A DNA stretch of 64,000 bases from PHAA01 sp963665865 (GCA_963665865.2 CAXXWF010000001.1:1-64000); one strand, 5' to 3'; shown: positions 52,183-61,853, numbered from the stretch's first letter. Notes: a model not told the origin generated them from the sequence alone. Made by a program: numbers and translations.

Positions 52183-54648
52183 TTGCCTAAGGTAAGCTCT
52201 AATTATATAAATGAACTTCTGGTGGAAAGTCCCTACATGGCTCTAGTTATGGTCGACAAGGATGGCTATATTACTGTCATGAATCAGACATTTTTGGATC
52301 GCTTGGGCTTAACCAAGGAACAGGCGATTGGCAAGTATGTACTGGAGGTCCTGCCGCACTCGAAGCTGCCTGAAGTTCTTAAAACAGGCCGCATCGACAA
52401 AGCTGATATCTGGCCTATTGCCGACCAGGACACAGTGGTGACCCGTTTGCCGATTATCAGGGATGGGGAAATAATTGGCGCCATCGGGCAGAGCTTTTTC
52501 CTGGATATGTCCGGGGCCAGGATTCTGATGCAAAAATTACAGGAAACCGAGGAAGAATTCAGCCTCTTCTCGGAAGCCTTGATCGAAAGTCCCTATATGG
52601 TTTATGTGGTGGTCAACAGTAAGGGAATTATTACTTTGATGAACCAGACTTATCTGGATGCCCTAGGCTTCACCAGAGAAGAAGTTATTGGCCGACACAT
52701 TACAGAAATAATACCCGATTCGCATCTGCCCGAAGTTTTGCGCACTGGGCACATAGATAAGGCTGATATCTGGAAGGTAGGTGACAGAGACACCATCGTG
52801 ACCCGCTTGCCCATTATGAAAAATGGCCAGATTATTGGCGCGGTAGGCAAGAGTCTATTTCTGGATATGTCCGGAGCTAAAATCATGATGCAGAAACTCC
52901 AGGAAACAGAGAAGGAATTTCAGGCCCTGAAGGAAGCTCTTATCGAAAGTCCCTATATGATTTATGTCATTGTGGATAAGGATGGCTATATAACTACCAT
53001 GAACCAGACTTATCTGGATGCTTATGGTTTGAAGAAAGAGGAAGTGCTGGGCAGGCATATTTTGGAGTTTGTACCTAACTCCGGGCTGCCCGCTGTCCTG
53101 GAAACCGGGCGGGTTGATGAAGCAGTTATCTGGCCTATCAATGGGCGGGATACTATAATGAGCCGTATGCCTATTATAAAGGATGGAGAGATTATCGGGG
53201 CCATTGCCAAAAGCCTTTTTCTGGATATGTCCGGCGCTAAGATTCTCATGCATCAACTCCAAGAAACTGAAAAGGAATTCCGAGCTATATCCGAGGCCCT
53301 GATTGAGAGTCCAAATATGCTCTATGTCATTGTGGATAAAGACGGTATAATTACCGCCATGAATCAGAGCTATCTGGAAGCCCTGGGGCTTGAGAAGAGC
53401 CAGGCGGTGGGCAAGCATATTTTATCTATTACCCCTACCTCCCAGCTGCCGGAGATTCTGAAGACTGGACGTATCGACCAGGCAGATGTCTTTAAAATTG
53501 CCGGCAATGATACAATTGTTACCCGCCTGCCGGTTATCAAAGACGGGGAAATCATCGGCGCCATCGGCCGCAGCCTGTTTATGGATATGTCGGGGGCCAA
53601 AATCCTGATGAAAAAGCTGCAGGAGACTGAAAAGGAGTTAAATATCTATAAGGAAGAAGTACGTCAGGGCTATCGGGCCAAATGGCAATGTAAAGATTTG
53701 ATTGGTGAGAGTGAGGCTTTTGTTAAGGTTAAGTCCATGGCGGAACAGATATCCCATACGGGCTCTACCGTTTTGATTACCGGAGAGAGCGGCACCGGCA
53801 AGGAATTATTTGCTCATGCCATTCATAATGCCAGCAGCCGCAGTGCCCATCCCTTTGTACGAATAAACTGTGCGGCTCTGCCCGAACATCTTCTGGAGTC
53901 CGAATTGTTTGGTTATGAAGAGGGTGCTTTTACCGGCGCGACCAAGGGCGGAAAACCGGGCAAGTTTGAGCTGGCCATGGGGGGAACGATATTACTGGAT
54001 GAAATCGGGGACATGCCCCTAACTATGCAGACCAAAATGTTATCGGTTTTGCAGGAAAGAATGGTGGAGCGAGTCGGAGGCACTAAACCAATTTATATAA
54101 ATGTCCGGGTCATTGCTGCCACCAATCGTGACCTGGAGCAGATGGTAGAAGAGGGTAAATTCCGCCAGGATCTTTATTATCGGCTTAATGTGGTCCGCTT
54201 AAATATACCCCCGCTCAGAGAAAGGACGGAAGATATTCCGCTGCTGGTTAAGACCCTGATGAGCAAGATAAATACTATTGCAGGTACGCAAATCAAGAGC
54301 ATTTCCCATAAAACGGTGGAACTGATGCAGAATTATAATTGGCCGGGTAATGTGCGGGAATTAGAAAACTTGTTGGAGAGAGCCTTGAATCTAGCCGACA
54401 TGAACCGGGAGGACAGCCTTACCATCAAGCACTTTCCCGTTCTGGTCGAAAAAGCATATTTTGAAGTGGAAGATGTGGAAACGACCCCCACTCCACTCCA
54501 GAACTCAATCGAACAGCTGGAGAAGAAAATTATTCTGCAAGCTTTGGAAAAAGCCAATGGCAATAAAGTCCAGACAGCCAAGATCCTAGGCATTTACACT
54601 TCGGCCCTTTATCGCAAATTAGAAAAATACGGTCTGGACCAGCTCTAA
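52183..54648 (+). CDS. Four-PAS sigma-54 activator
   Basis: An 821-residue enhancer-binding protein with a TTG start after GGGGGCAGG. Four near-identical PAS repeats of ~121 residues begin at about residues 8, 128, 249 and 370; each carries an ESPYM-type start, a MNQTYLDALG segment, an LPEVLKTGRIDKADIW segment and an LFLDMSGAKILMQKLQETEK linker. Walker A GESGTGKE is at ~533, GAFTGA at ~580 and a Fis-type helix-turn-helix at ~785-817. It probably senses acids or CoA-derived ligands and activates the sigma-54 promoter at 54994 through the repeats at 54683-54895. Confidence 0.95.
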   Translation: MPKVSSNYINELLVESPYMALVMVDKDGYITVMNQTFLDRLGLTKEQAIGKYVLEVLPHSKLPEVLKTGRIDKADIWPIADQDTVVTRLPIIRDGEIIGAIGQSFFLDMSGARILMQKLQETEEEFSLFSEALIESPYMVYVVVNSKGIITLMNQTYLDALGFTREEVIGRHITEIIPDSHLPEVLRTGHIDKADIWKVGDRDTIVTRLPIMKNGQIIGAVGKSLFLDMSGAKIMMQKLQETEKEFQALKEALIESPYMIYVIVDKDGYITTMNQTYLDAYGLKKEEVLGRHILEFVPNSGLPAVLETGRVDEAVIWPINGRDTIMSRMPIIKDGEIIGAIAKSLFLDMSGAKILMHQLQETEKEFRAISEALIESPNMLYVIVDKDGIITAMNQSYLEALGLEKSQAVGKHILSITPTSQLPEILKTGRIDQADVFKIAGNDTIVTRLPVIKDGEIIGAIGRSLFMDMSGAKILMKKLQETEKELNIYKEEVRQGYRAKWQCKDLIGESEAFVKVKSMAEQISHTGSTVLITGESGTGKELFAHAIHNASSRSAHPFVRINCAALPEHLLESELFGYEEGAFTGATKGGKPGKFELAMGGTILLDEIGDMPLTMQTKMLSVLQERMVERVGGTKPIYINVRVIAATNRDLEQMVEEGKFRQDLYYRLNVVRLNIPPLRERTEDIPLLVKTLMSKINTIAGTQIKSISHKTVELMQNYNWPGNVRELENLLERALNLADMNREDSLTIKHFPVLVEKAYFEVEDVETTPTPLQNSIEQLEKKIILQALEKANGNKVQTAKILGIYTSALYRKLEKYGLDQL

Positions 54649-54682
54649 AAGAGCGGTTTGCTTTTGCGGAACATAAACTCAA

Positions 54683-54895
54683 CTGTCCTATTTTGATATA
54701 CTAAACAAGTAGATTAATGTCACAAAAGCGCTTTAGTTTATAGTATTAGCGGATTTTAACGCTAAAATAAATGGATAAAAATGGAACATGTGATAAACCA
54801 GGCAGGCTGTCCTATTTTGATATACCGCTGTAAACTCATAACTATGGCTCGATTAAAACATTTGGGTGCTCAAAATACTATATTGATTTGATATA
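54683..54895. promoter_or_regulatory. Putative enhancer sites of the four-PAS activator
   Basis: CTGTCCTATTTTGATATAC occurs at 54683-54701 and 54807-54825, with a partial copy ending at 54895. Upstream of the sigma-54 promoter by 100-310 bases. Confidence 0.6.
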
Positions 54896-54928
54896 CTAAC
54901 TGCTAAAGATGATAGGACGAAAACCGGA

Positions 54929-54960
54929 GGCGGCATACCTTAAGAATGAGGTATGCCGCC
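54929..54960 (+). terminator. Strong terminator after the four-PAS activator
   Basis: A 12-bp perfect stem GGCGGCATACCT/AGGTATGCCGCC, then TTTTCGTGTCGTTTTT. Confidence 0.9.
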
Positions 54961-54993
54961 TTTTCGTGTCGTTTTTCACCTTGAATAAATTAC

Positions 54994-55010
54994 TTGGCAT
55001 GGTTTTTGCT
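54994..55010 (+). promoter_or_regulatory. Sigma-54 promoter of the second intact beta-oxidation operon
   Basis: TTGGCATGGTTTTTGCT with GG/GC spacing of 12, 160 bases before the hydroxyacyl-CoA dehydrogenase start. Confidence 0.8.
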
Positions 55011-55170
55011 CTTAAAGAGGTAGCGAGAGATATTTGCGGCTTTTATATTGCTAATTCATTACTACCTTATATAGAGAGCATCCAAATGATATTTCGAAAA
55101 GGAAAGGAGGGAACAAATTCCTGGGTTTCATATTTCAACGGGCATTTATTAAATGAGGAGGAAGATATTA

Positions 55171-56019
55171 ATGGCTATAAACAAAATTGCGATGTTAGGT
55201 GCAGGGACCATGGGACAGGGTATTGCATGGGCACTGGCGGCAGCTGGTAAAGAGGTAGTACTTTTTGATATCAAACAAGAATTTATTGATAGAGCTATCA
55301 CTTCCATTGGCAAAAGTCTGGCTAAGCTAGAAGAAAAAGGTAAAGCAGCTCCAGGTACAAAAGATGCTATTCTAGGCAAAATCAGTGGTACAGTTATTTT
55401 TAATGAACTGAAAGATGTCGACTTCGTCATCGAAGGCGTTTTTGAAAATATGGATGTCAAAAAAGACATCTACACCAAGCTGGATGCCTTAATGGCTCCC
55501 GAAGTAATAATCGCCACTAACACTTCTTCGCTGTCTATTACTGAGATAGCAGCAATCACCAAGAGACCTGACAAAGTTGTTGGAATGCATTTCTTCAACC
55601 CTGCCAATGTGATGAAACTGGTTGAAGTTATCCCCGCTTTGCAGACGTCTGATGAAACTATGCAAATTGTTGTGGATCTGTCGATAGAAATCGGCAAAAA
55701 ACCAGTTAGGGTTAAAGAAGGTCCGGGCTTTGTAGTTAACCGCATCCTGGTTCCCACCATCAACGAAGGCTGCGCCATCCTTTATGAAGGACTGGCCACT
55801 GCTGAAGATATTGATACTGCCATGAAATTTGGGGCTGGCTGGCCAATGGGACCGCTTACCCTTTGCGATTTGGTGGGTGGCGATATAGCCCTGGCAGTTA
55901 TGAATACGCTGTATAGCGAAACTGGTGATCCCAAATATCGTCCCTCCGGACTGTTAAAACAATATGTACGGGCTGGCTGGTTGGGCATGAAGACCAAGAA
56001 GGGCTTCTATAATTATTAA
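55171..56019 (+). CDS. hbd: 3-Hydroxybutyryl-CoA dehydrogenase
   Basis: A 282-residue NAD-dependent dehydrogenase. KIAMLGAGTMGQGIAWAL binds NAD, GMHFFNPANVMKLVEVI carries the catalytic histidine and GPGFVVNRILVPTINEG leads into the C-terminal domain (AGWPMGPLTLCDLVG). ATG 55171 has GAGGAGGA nine bases upstream. First gene of the second operon behind a sigma-54 promoter. Confidence 0.97.
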   Translation: MAINKIAMLGAGTMGQGIAWALAAAGKEVVLFDIKQEFIDRAITSIGKSLAKLEEKGKAAPGTKDAILGKISGTVIFNELKDVDFVIEGVFENMDVKKDIYTKLDALMAPEVIIATNTSSLSITEIAAITKRPDKVVGMHFFNPANVMKLVEVIPALQTSDETMQIVVDLSIEIGKKPVRVKEGPGFVVNRILVPTINEGCAILYEGLATAEDIDTAMKFGAGWPMGPLTLCDLVGGDIALAVMNTLYSETGDPKYRPSGLLKQYVRAGWLGMKTKKGFYNY

Positions 56020-56070
56020 ACCCTGGATTGCACCACTATACAAAGCCAAACCGAAATGGGGGAATTAAGA

Positions 56071-56853
56071 ATGGCCTATGAAAACATAATCCTGGAAAAA
56101 GAGGATTACTTGGCGATCCTAACCGTTAACCGTCCTAAGGCTCTCAATGCCCTTAATAAGGACACCTTGAGTGAAATCAGATTAGCGGTTGAGGATATTG
56201 CACTAGATAAGTCCATTAGAGTCGTGATCGTCACCGGAGCAGGGGAAAAAGCTTTTGTAGCTGGTGCTGACATAGCCTATATGCAGCCGCTGTCTGCGGT
56301 TGAAGCGCGGGAATTCTCCGATTATGGAGAGAAGACCATGCGTATGATAGAACTGCTGGAAAAACCGGTAATAGCGGCTATTAAAGGGTTTGCCCTGGGC
56401 GGCGGCTGCGAACTGGCCATGGCTTGTGATATCAGACTGGCTGCAGATAATGCACTGTTTGCCCAACCGGAAGTTGGTCTGGGAGTTATCCCGGGCTTCG
56501 GCGGCACCCAGCGTCTGCCTCGTTTAATCGGCGAAGGCCGGGCCAAAGAGCTTACCTATACCGCTGACACAATTAATGCTGATGAAGCTTACCGGCTAGG
56601 GCTGGTAAACCATGTGTATCCGGCTGAGCAACTGATGGATGAAGCTAAGAAAATGGCAGCCAAGATTGCCAAAAAGGCACCTTTGGCAGTGAATTTTGCC
56701 AAGTTCACCATCGGCAAAGGGATGCAGGCCGACCTGGATACGGCTATGAGTATTGAATCCGATATGTTCGGTATATGTTCCTCGACCTTGGATCAAAAAG
56801 AAGGCATGGGAGCTTTTCTGGAAAAGAGAAAACCGGTATTCCAAAGTAAATAA
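56071..56853 (+). CDS. crt: Enoyl-CoA hydratase (crotonase)
   Basis: A 260-residue crotonase identical to 9113-9895, with both catalytic glutamates (GGGCELAMACD; QPEVGLGVIPGFGG). ATG 56071 follows GGGGGAATTA. Second gene of the operon, 51 bases after the dehydrogenase. Confidence 0.97.
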   Translation: MAYENIILEKEDYLAILTVNRPKALNALNKDTLSEIRLAVEDIALDKSIRVVIVTGAGEKAFVAGADIAYMQPLSAVEAREFSDYGEKTMRMIELLEKPVIAAIKGFALGGGCELAMACDIRLAADNALFAQPEVGLGVIPGFGGTQRLPRLIGEGRAKELTYTADTINADEAYRLGLVNHVYPAEQLMDEAKKMAAKIAKKAPLAVNFAKFTIGKGMQADLDTAMSIESDMFGICSSTLDQKEGMGAFLEKRKPVFQSK

Positions 56854-56886
56854 TAATCTTAATAAATTAAGGGGGATATTTTTATA

Positions 56887-58098
56887 ATGATGAAAGAAAT
56901 TCAAGACGTTGTTATAGTTAGTGCGTGCAGAACACCTATCGCTAGATTTCAGGGCAGCCTTAAGGATGTCCAGGCCTTAGACTTAGCCATCACGGTGGCT
57001 AAGGAAGCCATCAAAAGAGCGGGTATTACCCCGGATACTATTGATGAAATAGTCATGGGTGAAGTTTATCCTCATATGCAGGGATCATTGCCTGCCCGTC
57101 AGGTCGGACAGGCTGCCGGTCTTCCAGACAGAAGCAATGCCTGTAACGTAAACCAGAACTGCGCCTCCGGCATGAGGGCTCTGGATGTAGTTATAAGCCA
57201 CATTCAATTGGGCAAAATTGATATCGGTCTGGTAGTAGGCGCAGAAAGCATGACCAATGCACCCTACATGATTCCCAAAGCCAGAATGGGCTACCGGATG
57301 GGTCCTGGCCAGATCGAGGACTCCATGCTGCATGACGGTCTGGTAGACCGCTTGGTACCTGGACATATGGGCCTAACCGCCGAAAATATTGCTGAGAAAT
57401 ACGGAATTACCCGTGAAGAATGTGACGAACTGGCTCTTCTGAGCCATCAACGTGCTACCCGCGCTACCCAGGATGGAACTTTTACCCGGGAAATAGTGCC
57501 AGTCGAACTGAAGTCCAAAAAGGGTATCAAATTATATGAAAAAGACGAGCATATGATTCCCGATGCCAGTGTTGAATCAATGGCTAAACTGGGTCCTGCA
57601 TTCAAAAAAGGCGGAGTAGTCACCGCCGCTAATGCTTCCGGTATTAATGATGCTGCGGCTGCTGTAATCGTTATGTCCAAAGCCAAAGCCCTGGAACTGG
57701 GATTAAAACCTTTAATGAAGCTGATAAACATCTGTGCTGAAGGCGTAGCTCCTGCAGTAATGGGTCTGGGTCCGGCAGTTGCCATCCCCAAATGCCTGAA
57801 AGAAGCCGGCATGAAATATGAAGACGTGGATTACTGGGAAATCAACGAAGCCTTTGCTCCTCAATTTATTGGGGTAGGCAGAATGATTAAAGAAGACTTC
57901 GGCATTGACATGGACCTGAGCAAGGTAAATGTCAACGGCTCCGGCATCGGCCTGGGTCATCCAGTAGGATGTACCGCCCTGCGTATTGTTGTCTCCCTAT
58001 ACTATGAACTCGAAAAACAGGGCAAGACCATAGGCGGAGCTTCCCTCTGCGTAGGTGGTGGACCGGCTTACTGTTCATTGTGGACCAGGGATATTTAA
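56887..58098 (+). CDS. Acetyl-CoA acetyltransferase (thiolase)
   Basis: A 403-residue thiolase with NQNCASGMRALD, GLGHPVGCTALR and SLCVGGGPAY. It shares blocks of complete identity (start to 56951 and about 57580-57905) with the thiolase at 9929-11140, separated by blocks of roughly 80-85% identity at the DNA level. GGGGGATA precedes the start. A third, dead relative is at 11643. The conserved hairpin follows. Confidence 0.97.
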   Translation: MMKEIQDVVIVSACRTPIARFQGSLKDVQALDLAITVAKEAIKRAGITPDTIDEIVMGEVYPHMQGSLPARQVGQAAGLPDRSNACNVNQNCASGMRALDVVISHIQLGKIDIGLVVGAESMTNAPYMIPKARMGYRMGPGQIEDSMLHDGLVDRLVPGHMGLTAENIAEKYGITREECDELALLSHQRATRATQDGTFTREIVPVELKSKKGIKLYEKDEHMIPDASVESMAKLGPAFKKGGVVTAANASGINDAAAAVIVMSKAKALELGLKPLMKLINICAEGVAPAVMGLGPAVAIPKCLKEAGMKYEDVDYWEINEAFAPQFIGVGRMIKEDFGIDMDLSKVNVNGSGIGLGHPVGCTALRIVVSLYYELEKQGKTIGGASLCVGGGPAYCSLWTRDI

Positions 58099-58126
58099 TA
58101 GCCTCCTCAGGGTAATCTCTTTTAAC

Positions 58127-58153
58127 GGGTGATGGTTTGCACAGCCATCACCT
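58127..58153 (+). terminator. Conserved post-thiolase hairpin
   Basis: GGGTGATGG/CCATCACC around TTTGCACAG, then TGGTTCTTTAAAAAAG, in the thiolase to acyl-CoA dehydrogenase gap. Confidence 0.6.
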
Positions 58154-58214
58154 GGTTCTTTAAAAAAGTAGCTTTATGATAAAAATAGATGGTGAATAAA
58201 TGGAGGGAAAATAA

Positions 58215-60050
58215 ATGGCTGCTAATTTTGCGGTAAATAATATTAGAGATTTTGAATTTATAATTCAAGAATGGCTTCCAACAGATGGAGTCTTCAATTA
58301 TCCACAGTTTGCTGATTATTATACTAAAGATGATATCAAATCAGTCCTCGGACCTATCCTGAAGATGTGTAAGGAAGTAATTGAACCTACCAATGACGAT
58401 GGTGAGAACAACCCGATTATATTTAAAGACGGCAAAGTAACTACTCCGAAGAGCTTCGGTCCCCTATTCCACAAGCTGCAGAGCGAAGGCTGGGGTACCA
58501 GCAATATAGACAATAGCGAGGATGCCATGGTGCTGCCCGAAATGCTGTATGCAGCGGTATGGGAAATGATCTGCGCCGCCAACCCGGCATTCATGCCTTA
58601 CGTACTGCTGACTAGCGGTGCCGCCGATTTGATTCAAAGTTATGGCGATGATAAATTAAAAGCTATGTTCCTGCCTAAGATGATGGATGGAACCTGGGCC
58701 GGCACGATGTGTTTGACTGAACCCAGCGCCGGTTCAGACGTGGGCGATATTATGTCCAAGGCTTTCCCCACCGACGATCCCCGGATTTTCAAAATTAAGG
58801 GTAATAAAATATTCATAACCGGTGGAGATAATGACTTCACCGAGAATATTATTCACCTTTATCTGGCTCGGATCGAAGGTTCCAAAGCCGGGACCGCCGG
58901 TATTTCTCTGTTTGTAGTTCCCAAGTTCTGGGTTAATGAAGATGGCAGCTTTGAAGACAATGATTTCCAGACAACCGGGGCCGAACACAAGATGGGCTTG
59001 CATGGATCGGTTACCGCCTCCCTGGCTGCCGGCGAAGAAGGCAACTGCCGTGGTTGGCTGCTGGGCGTAGACCCACGTACCAATGATGGCAAAGGCGAAG
59101 GTATGGCCCAGATGTTCCAGATGATGAATCTGGCCCGCATGGAGACCGGCCATATGGCTTTGTCCTGCATCATTAACGCATTTGCCAATGCTCGTGACAA
59201 TGCCAAAGAAAGAATCCAGGGCCGCCTGTTTACTGATCCCAGATCTGGACGGGTAGCTATAATTAACCATGAGGACATCAAGCGCACCCTGATGATGGGC
59301 AAAGCCCATATTGAAGCGATTCGGGCTATGATGTACCGGTTATATCTGGCCTTTGACCAGAGACACCGTGATCCCGATCCGGCAGTTAGAAAAGCAGCCA
59401 ATGACCTGATCGAAATGACCACACCGCTTTGCAAGGCTTATCCTTCCGATGAAGGCTGGTGGCTGATTGGGGAAGCAATCCAAACCTATGGCGGTTATGG
59501 CTTCTGCTCAGAATATCCCGTCGGTCAGCTGGCTACCGACATGAAAATCTACTCCATCTGGGAAGGCACCAACTTCATCCAGTCCCTTGACCTGGTAGGC
59601 CGCAAAATGAACATGAAGGGCGGCAGCGTATTCGGAGCTTGGGTACAGGAAATGGTTGACTTCTGTGAGGCTAATAAGAGCAATGCTACCTTCACCAAAG
59701 AATTTGCCAACTTGGATAGAGGTCTGAATGCATATAAGGAAATGTTAAAGGTCTTGGGCGAAAATTCTAAAACAAACCCGAGCCTGATTCCTCTATATTC
59801 ACGCCGCATCCTGACTGCTACTGCGCAGCTCTTCTGTGGACGCCAGATTCTCGATCAGGGCTTGGTGGCTGATAAGAGAGCCAAAGAAGTGGGCGCAGAA
59901 CATTATGACTATAACTTCTACACCGGCAAAGTTGCTACTGCCAAGTACTATGTACGCAATGTGGTTCCAAATGTATGGGCGGTTGCCGAAATCGTAATGG
60001 ACGCAGACACATCGGCCATTGATGTTCCTACTGAAGTCTTCGAATACTAG
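58215..60050 (+). CDS. Acyl-CoA dehydrogenase, 611-residue type
   Basis: A 611-residue paralogue of 49880-51715, roughly 85% identical in protein by eye. Core motifs MCLTEPSAGSDVGDIM, KIFITGGDNDFTENII and YSIWEGTNFIQSLDLVGRK are conserved, including the likely catalytic glutamate. ATG 58215 follows GGAGGGAAAATAA. Differences cluster in the C-terminal domain and at a few surface loops, so the two may be isoenzymes. A MITE-like repeat lies directly after its stop. Confidence 0.96.
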   Translation: MAANFAVNNIRDFEFIIQEWLPTDGVFNYPQFADYYTKDDIKSVLGPILKMCKEVIEPTNDDGENNPIIFKDGKVTTPKSFGPLFHKLQSEGWGTSNIDNSEDAMVLPEMLYAAVWEMICAANPAFMPYVLLTSGAADLIQSYGDDKLKAMFLPKMMDGTWAGTMCLTEPSAGSDVGDIMSKAFPTDDPRIFKIKGNKIFITGGDNDFTENIIHLYLARIEGSKAGTAGISLFVVPKFWVNEDGSFEDNDFQTTGAEHKMGLHGSVTASLAAGEEGNCRGWLLGVDPRTNDGKGEGMAQMFQMMNLARMETGHMALSCIINAFANARDNAKERIQGRLFTDPRSGRVAIINHEDIKRTLMMGKAHIEAIRAMMYRLYLAFDQRHRDPDPAVRKAANDLIEMTTPLCKAYPSDEGWWLIGEAIQTYGGYGFCSEYPVGQLATDMKIYSIWEGTNFIQSLDLVGRKMNMKGGSVFGAWVQEMVDFCEANKSNATFTKEFANLDRGLNAYKEMLKVLGENSKTNPSLIPLYSRRILTATAQLFCGRQILDQGLVADKRAKEVGAEHYDYNFYTGKVATAKYYVRNVVPNVWAVAEIVMDADTSAIDVPTEVFEY

Positions 60051-60148
60051 AACATTTTATTACTGTCATTCTGAACGAAGTGAAGAATCTTTCGCTGCCG
60101 CTCAGGATGACATTTGGTATACCATAAATATTCGAATACTAGAATATT
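60039..60148. repeat. MITE-like repeat flanked by a duplicated target
   Basis: A 49-base element at 60064-60112 has inverted ends TGTCATTCTGA and TCAGGATGACA (one mismatch). It is flanked by TTCGAATACTAGAACATT (60039-60056) and TTCGAATACTAGAATATT (60131-60148), a near-perfect direct repeat. The left flank is the end of the dehydrogenase gene, so the insertion copied the gene's last codons and stop. Related sequence is at 41067-41118. Confidence 0.75.
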
Positions 60149-60162
60149 AAGGAGGAATTTGT

Positions 60163-61509
60163 TTGGAGGATTATAGCACTGAATATAAAAAAAAGGTGAC
60201 CCCGGTTGATGAGGCCATAAAAGTGGTTAAATCAGGCGATCTAGTACACTACGGTGAGTTTGTCATGAATTCTGCTTACCTGGATGCAGCCCTTGCCAAG
60301 CGGGTTGATGAGCTTAGCAACGTAAATATTCGGACAACTACCTGCCCATTTCCGCCCAAGGCGGTTCTGGCTGATCCCGAGAGAAAACATTTTATCTATA
60401 ATGACATCCATATGAGTGGTGCCAGCCGCAAATTGCATGATAAGAATCTGTGCAACTATATGCCCTTGACTTATCATGAAGGCAACAGCTTCTATGATCG
60501 CGGTTATGTCAATCCAAATGTGGCCTTAATTAAGGTAGCACCCATGGATAAACATGGTTATTTCAATTTTGGAACCTCGGTTTCATTTACGCCCAACTTC
60601 TGCGATGCGGCCAAAATTGTCATTGCTGAAGTGAATAGCACGGTACCGATTTGTTTGGGCGGCAACCGGGAGTCCATCCATATCTCCGAAATTGATTACA
60701 TCGTAGAAGGCGATAATCAGCCGATGATTCAGCTTCCTGAACTGCCTATATCGGATACCGACAAAAAAATTGCTGCAATAGTCATGGAAGAAATTGAAGA
60801 TGGGGCTTGCCTGCAACTGGGGATCGGAGCTATGCCTAACGCAGTAGGAGCGATGATTGCCCAGTCTGATCTGAAAGATTTGGGTGTTCATACAGAAATG
60901 CTGTGTGACTCCTTTGTCGATATGTATGAAGCCGGACGGATTACAGGCAAGCACAAACAATTGGACAAACGCAAGATGGTTTGGACTTTTGCGATGGGTA
61001 CCAACAAGCTATACGAATTCCTGGATCGGAATCCCTGTTGTGCCGGTTATCCGGTTGAATATACCAACCATCCGAATATAATCAGTCAAAATGACAAAGT
61101 TGTCGGTATCAATAATGCGATCGAGGTAGATCTGTATGGGCAAGTAGCTTCGGAGTCCTCAGGAATCAGACATATTTCCGGAACCGGCGGACAATTGGAC
61201 TTTATCACGGGATCTTATGATTCCAAGGGTGGCAAAGGTCTGATTTGCCTAACCTCTACTTTTACTGCCAAGGATGGCAGCCTGAAATCGAGAATTCGTC
61301 CCATACTTACCCCCGGGGCTATTGTAACCGTACCCCGCAGCATCAATTTCTATGTAGTTACCGAGTACGGAGTAGCCATGCTCAAAGCCAAATCGACCTG
61401 GCAGAGAGCTGAAGCCTTAATTAACATAGCTCACCCTGATCTTCGTGATGAACTGATCAAGGAGGCTGATCAGATGAACATCTGGGTCAGAAGTAACAAA
61501 ATATTATAA
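60163..61509 (+). CDS. Butyrate-type CoA transferase
   Basis: A 448-residue paralogue of 47131-48480 with the same signatures (GQVASE; SGTGGQLDFITGS; AIVTVPRSINFYVVTEYG). The start is TTG 60163 after AGGAGGAATTTG. In this operon it follows the acyl-CoA dehydrogenase, whereas in the first operon it precedes the thiolase, so gene order differs between the two sets. It activates a fatty acid with CoA from acetyl-CoA. Confidence 0.94.
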   Translation: MEDYSTEYKKKVTPVDEAIKVVKSGDLVHYGEFVMNSAYLDAALAKRVDELSNVNIRTTTCPFPPKAVLADPERKHFIYNDIHMSGASRKLHDKNLCNYMPLTYHEGNSFYDRGYVNPNVALIKVAPMDKHGYFNFGTSVSFTPNFCDAAKIVIAEVNSTVPICLGGNRESIHISEIDYIVEGDNQPMIQLPELPISDTDKKIAAIVMEEIEDGACLQLGIGAMPNAVGAMIAQSDLKDLGVHTEMLCDSFVDMYEAGRITGKHKQLDKRKMVWTFAMGTNKLYEFLDRNPCCAGYPVEYTNHPNIISQNDKVVGINNAIEVDLYGQVASESSGIRHISGTGGQLDFITGSYDSKGGKGLICLTSTFTAKDGSLKSRIRPILTPGAIVTVPRSINFYVVTEYGVAMLKAKSTWQRAEALINIAHPDLRDELIKEADQMNIWVRSNKIL

Positions 61510-61541
61510 CAGTCAGTGATATACTGCTGGGAGGTATTAAT

Positions 61542-61775
61542 ATGGATAAGATTGAAATGCTGGAAAGGCTTATTAGTATAAGAAATAATGCCAATGCAAG
61601 AGCTAGTCAGGAGTCCAAGGGAAATCCTATATTGCAGCAAGAAATAAGGGCGTTTATTCTTCAAAACGGAATAGAACAGCTGATCGTCGAAATCCAAAAC
61701 ACTGTCCTGGCAGAATATCATACTAACCGGTCGTCGATAACTTATAAGATACGTATATCATCCCAGGCTAGTTAA
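61542..61775 (+). CDS. Small conserved protein of the beta-oxidation operon (paralogue)
   Basis: A 77-residue relative of 51755-52033 (MDKIEMLERLISIRNNANAR; AFILQNGIEQLIVEIQNTV). GGGAGG precedes ATG 61542. It is again the last gene of a beta-oxidation operon, here after the CoA transferase. The body is conserved while the last ~15 residues are not. Function unknown. Confidence 0.8.
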   Translation: MDKIEMLERLISIRNNANARASQESKGNPILQQEIRAFILQNGIEQLIVEIQNTVLAEYHTNRSSITYKIRISSQAS

Positions 61776-61853
61776 CCAACCTTCATTCCAATACATGTAA
61801 TAGATTCGCGGAGCGTTCTCCGATCAGTTGGGGGACGCTCCCGTCAGATTCAT

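Larger units (their letters stand above)
46960..56951. repeat. Right copy of the ~10-kb direct duplication
   Basis: This matches 1-9993. All genes are open in this copy. The boundary is inside a thiolase gene at 56951; the left boundary is not defined because the other copy runs off the window. Confidence 0.95.
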
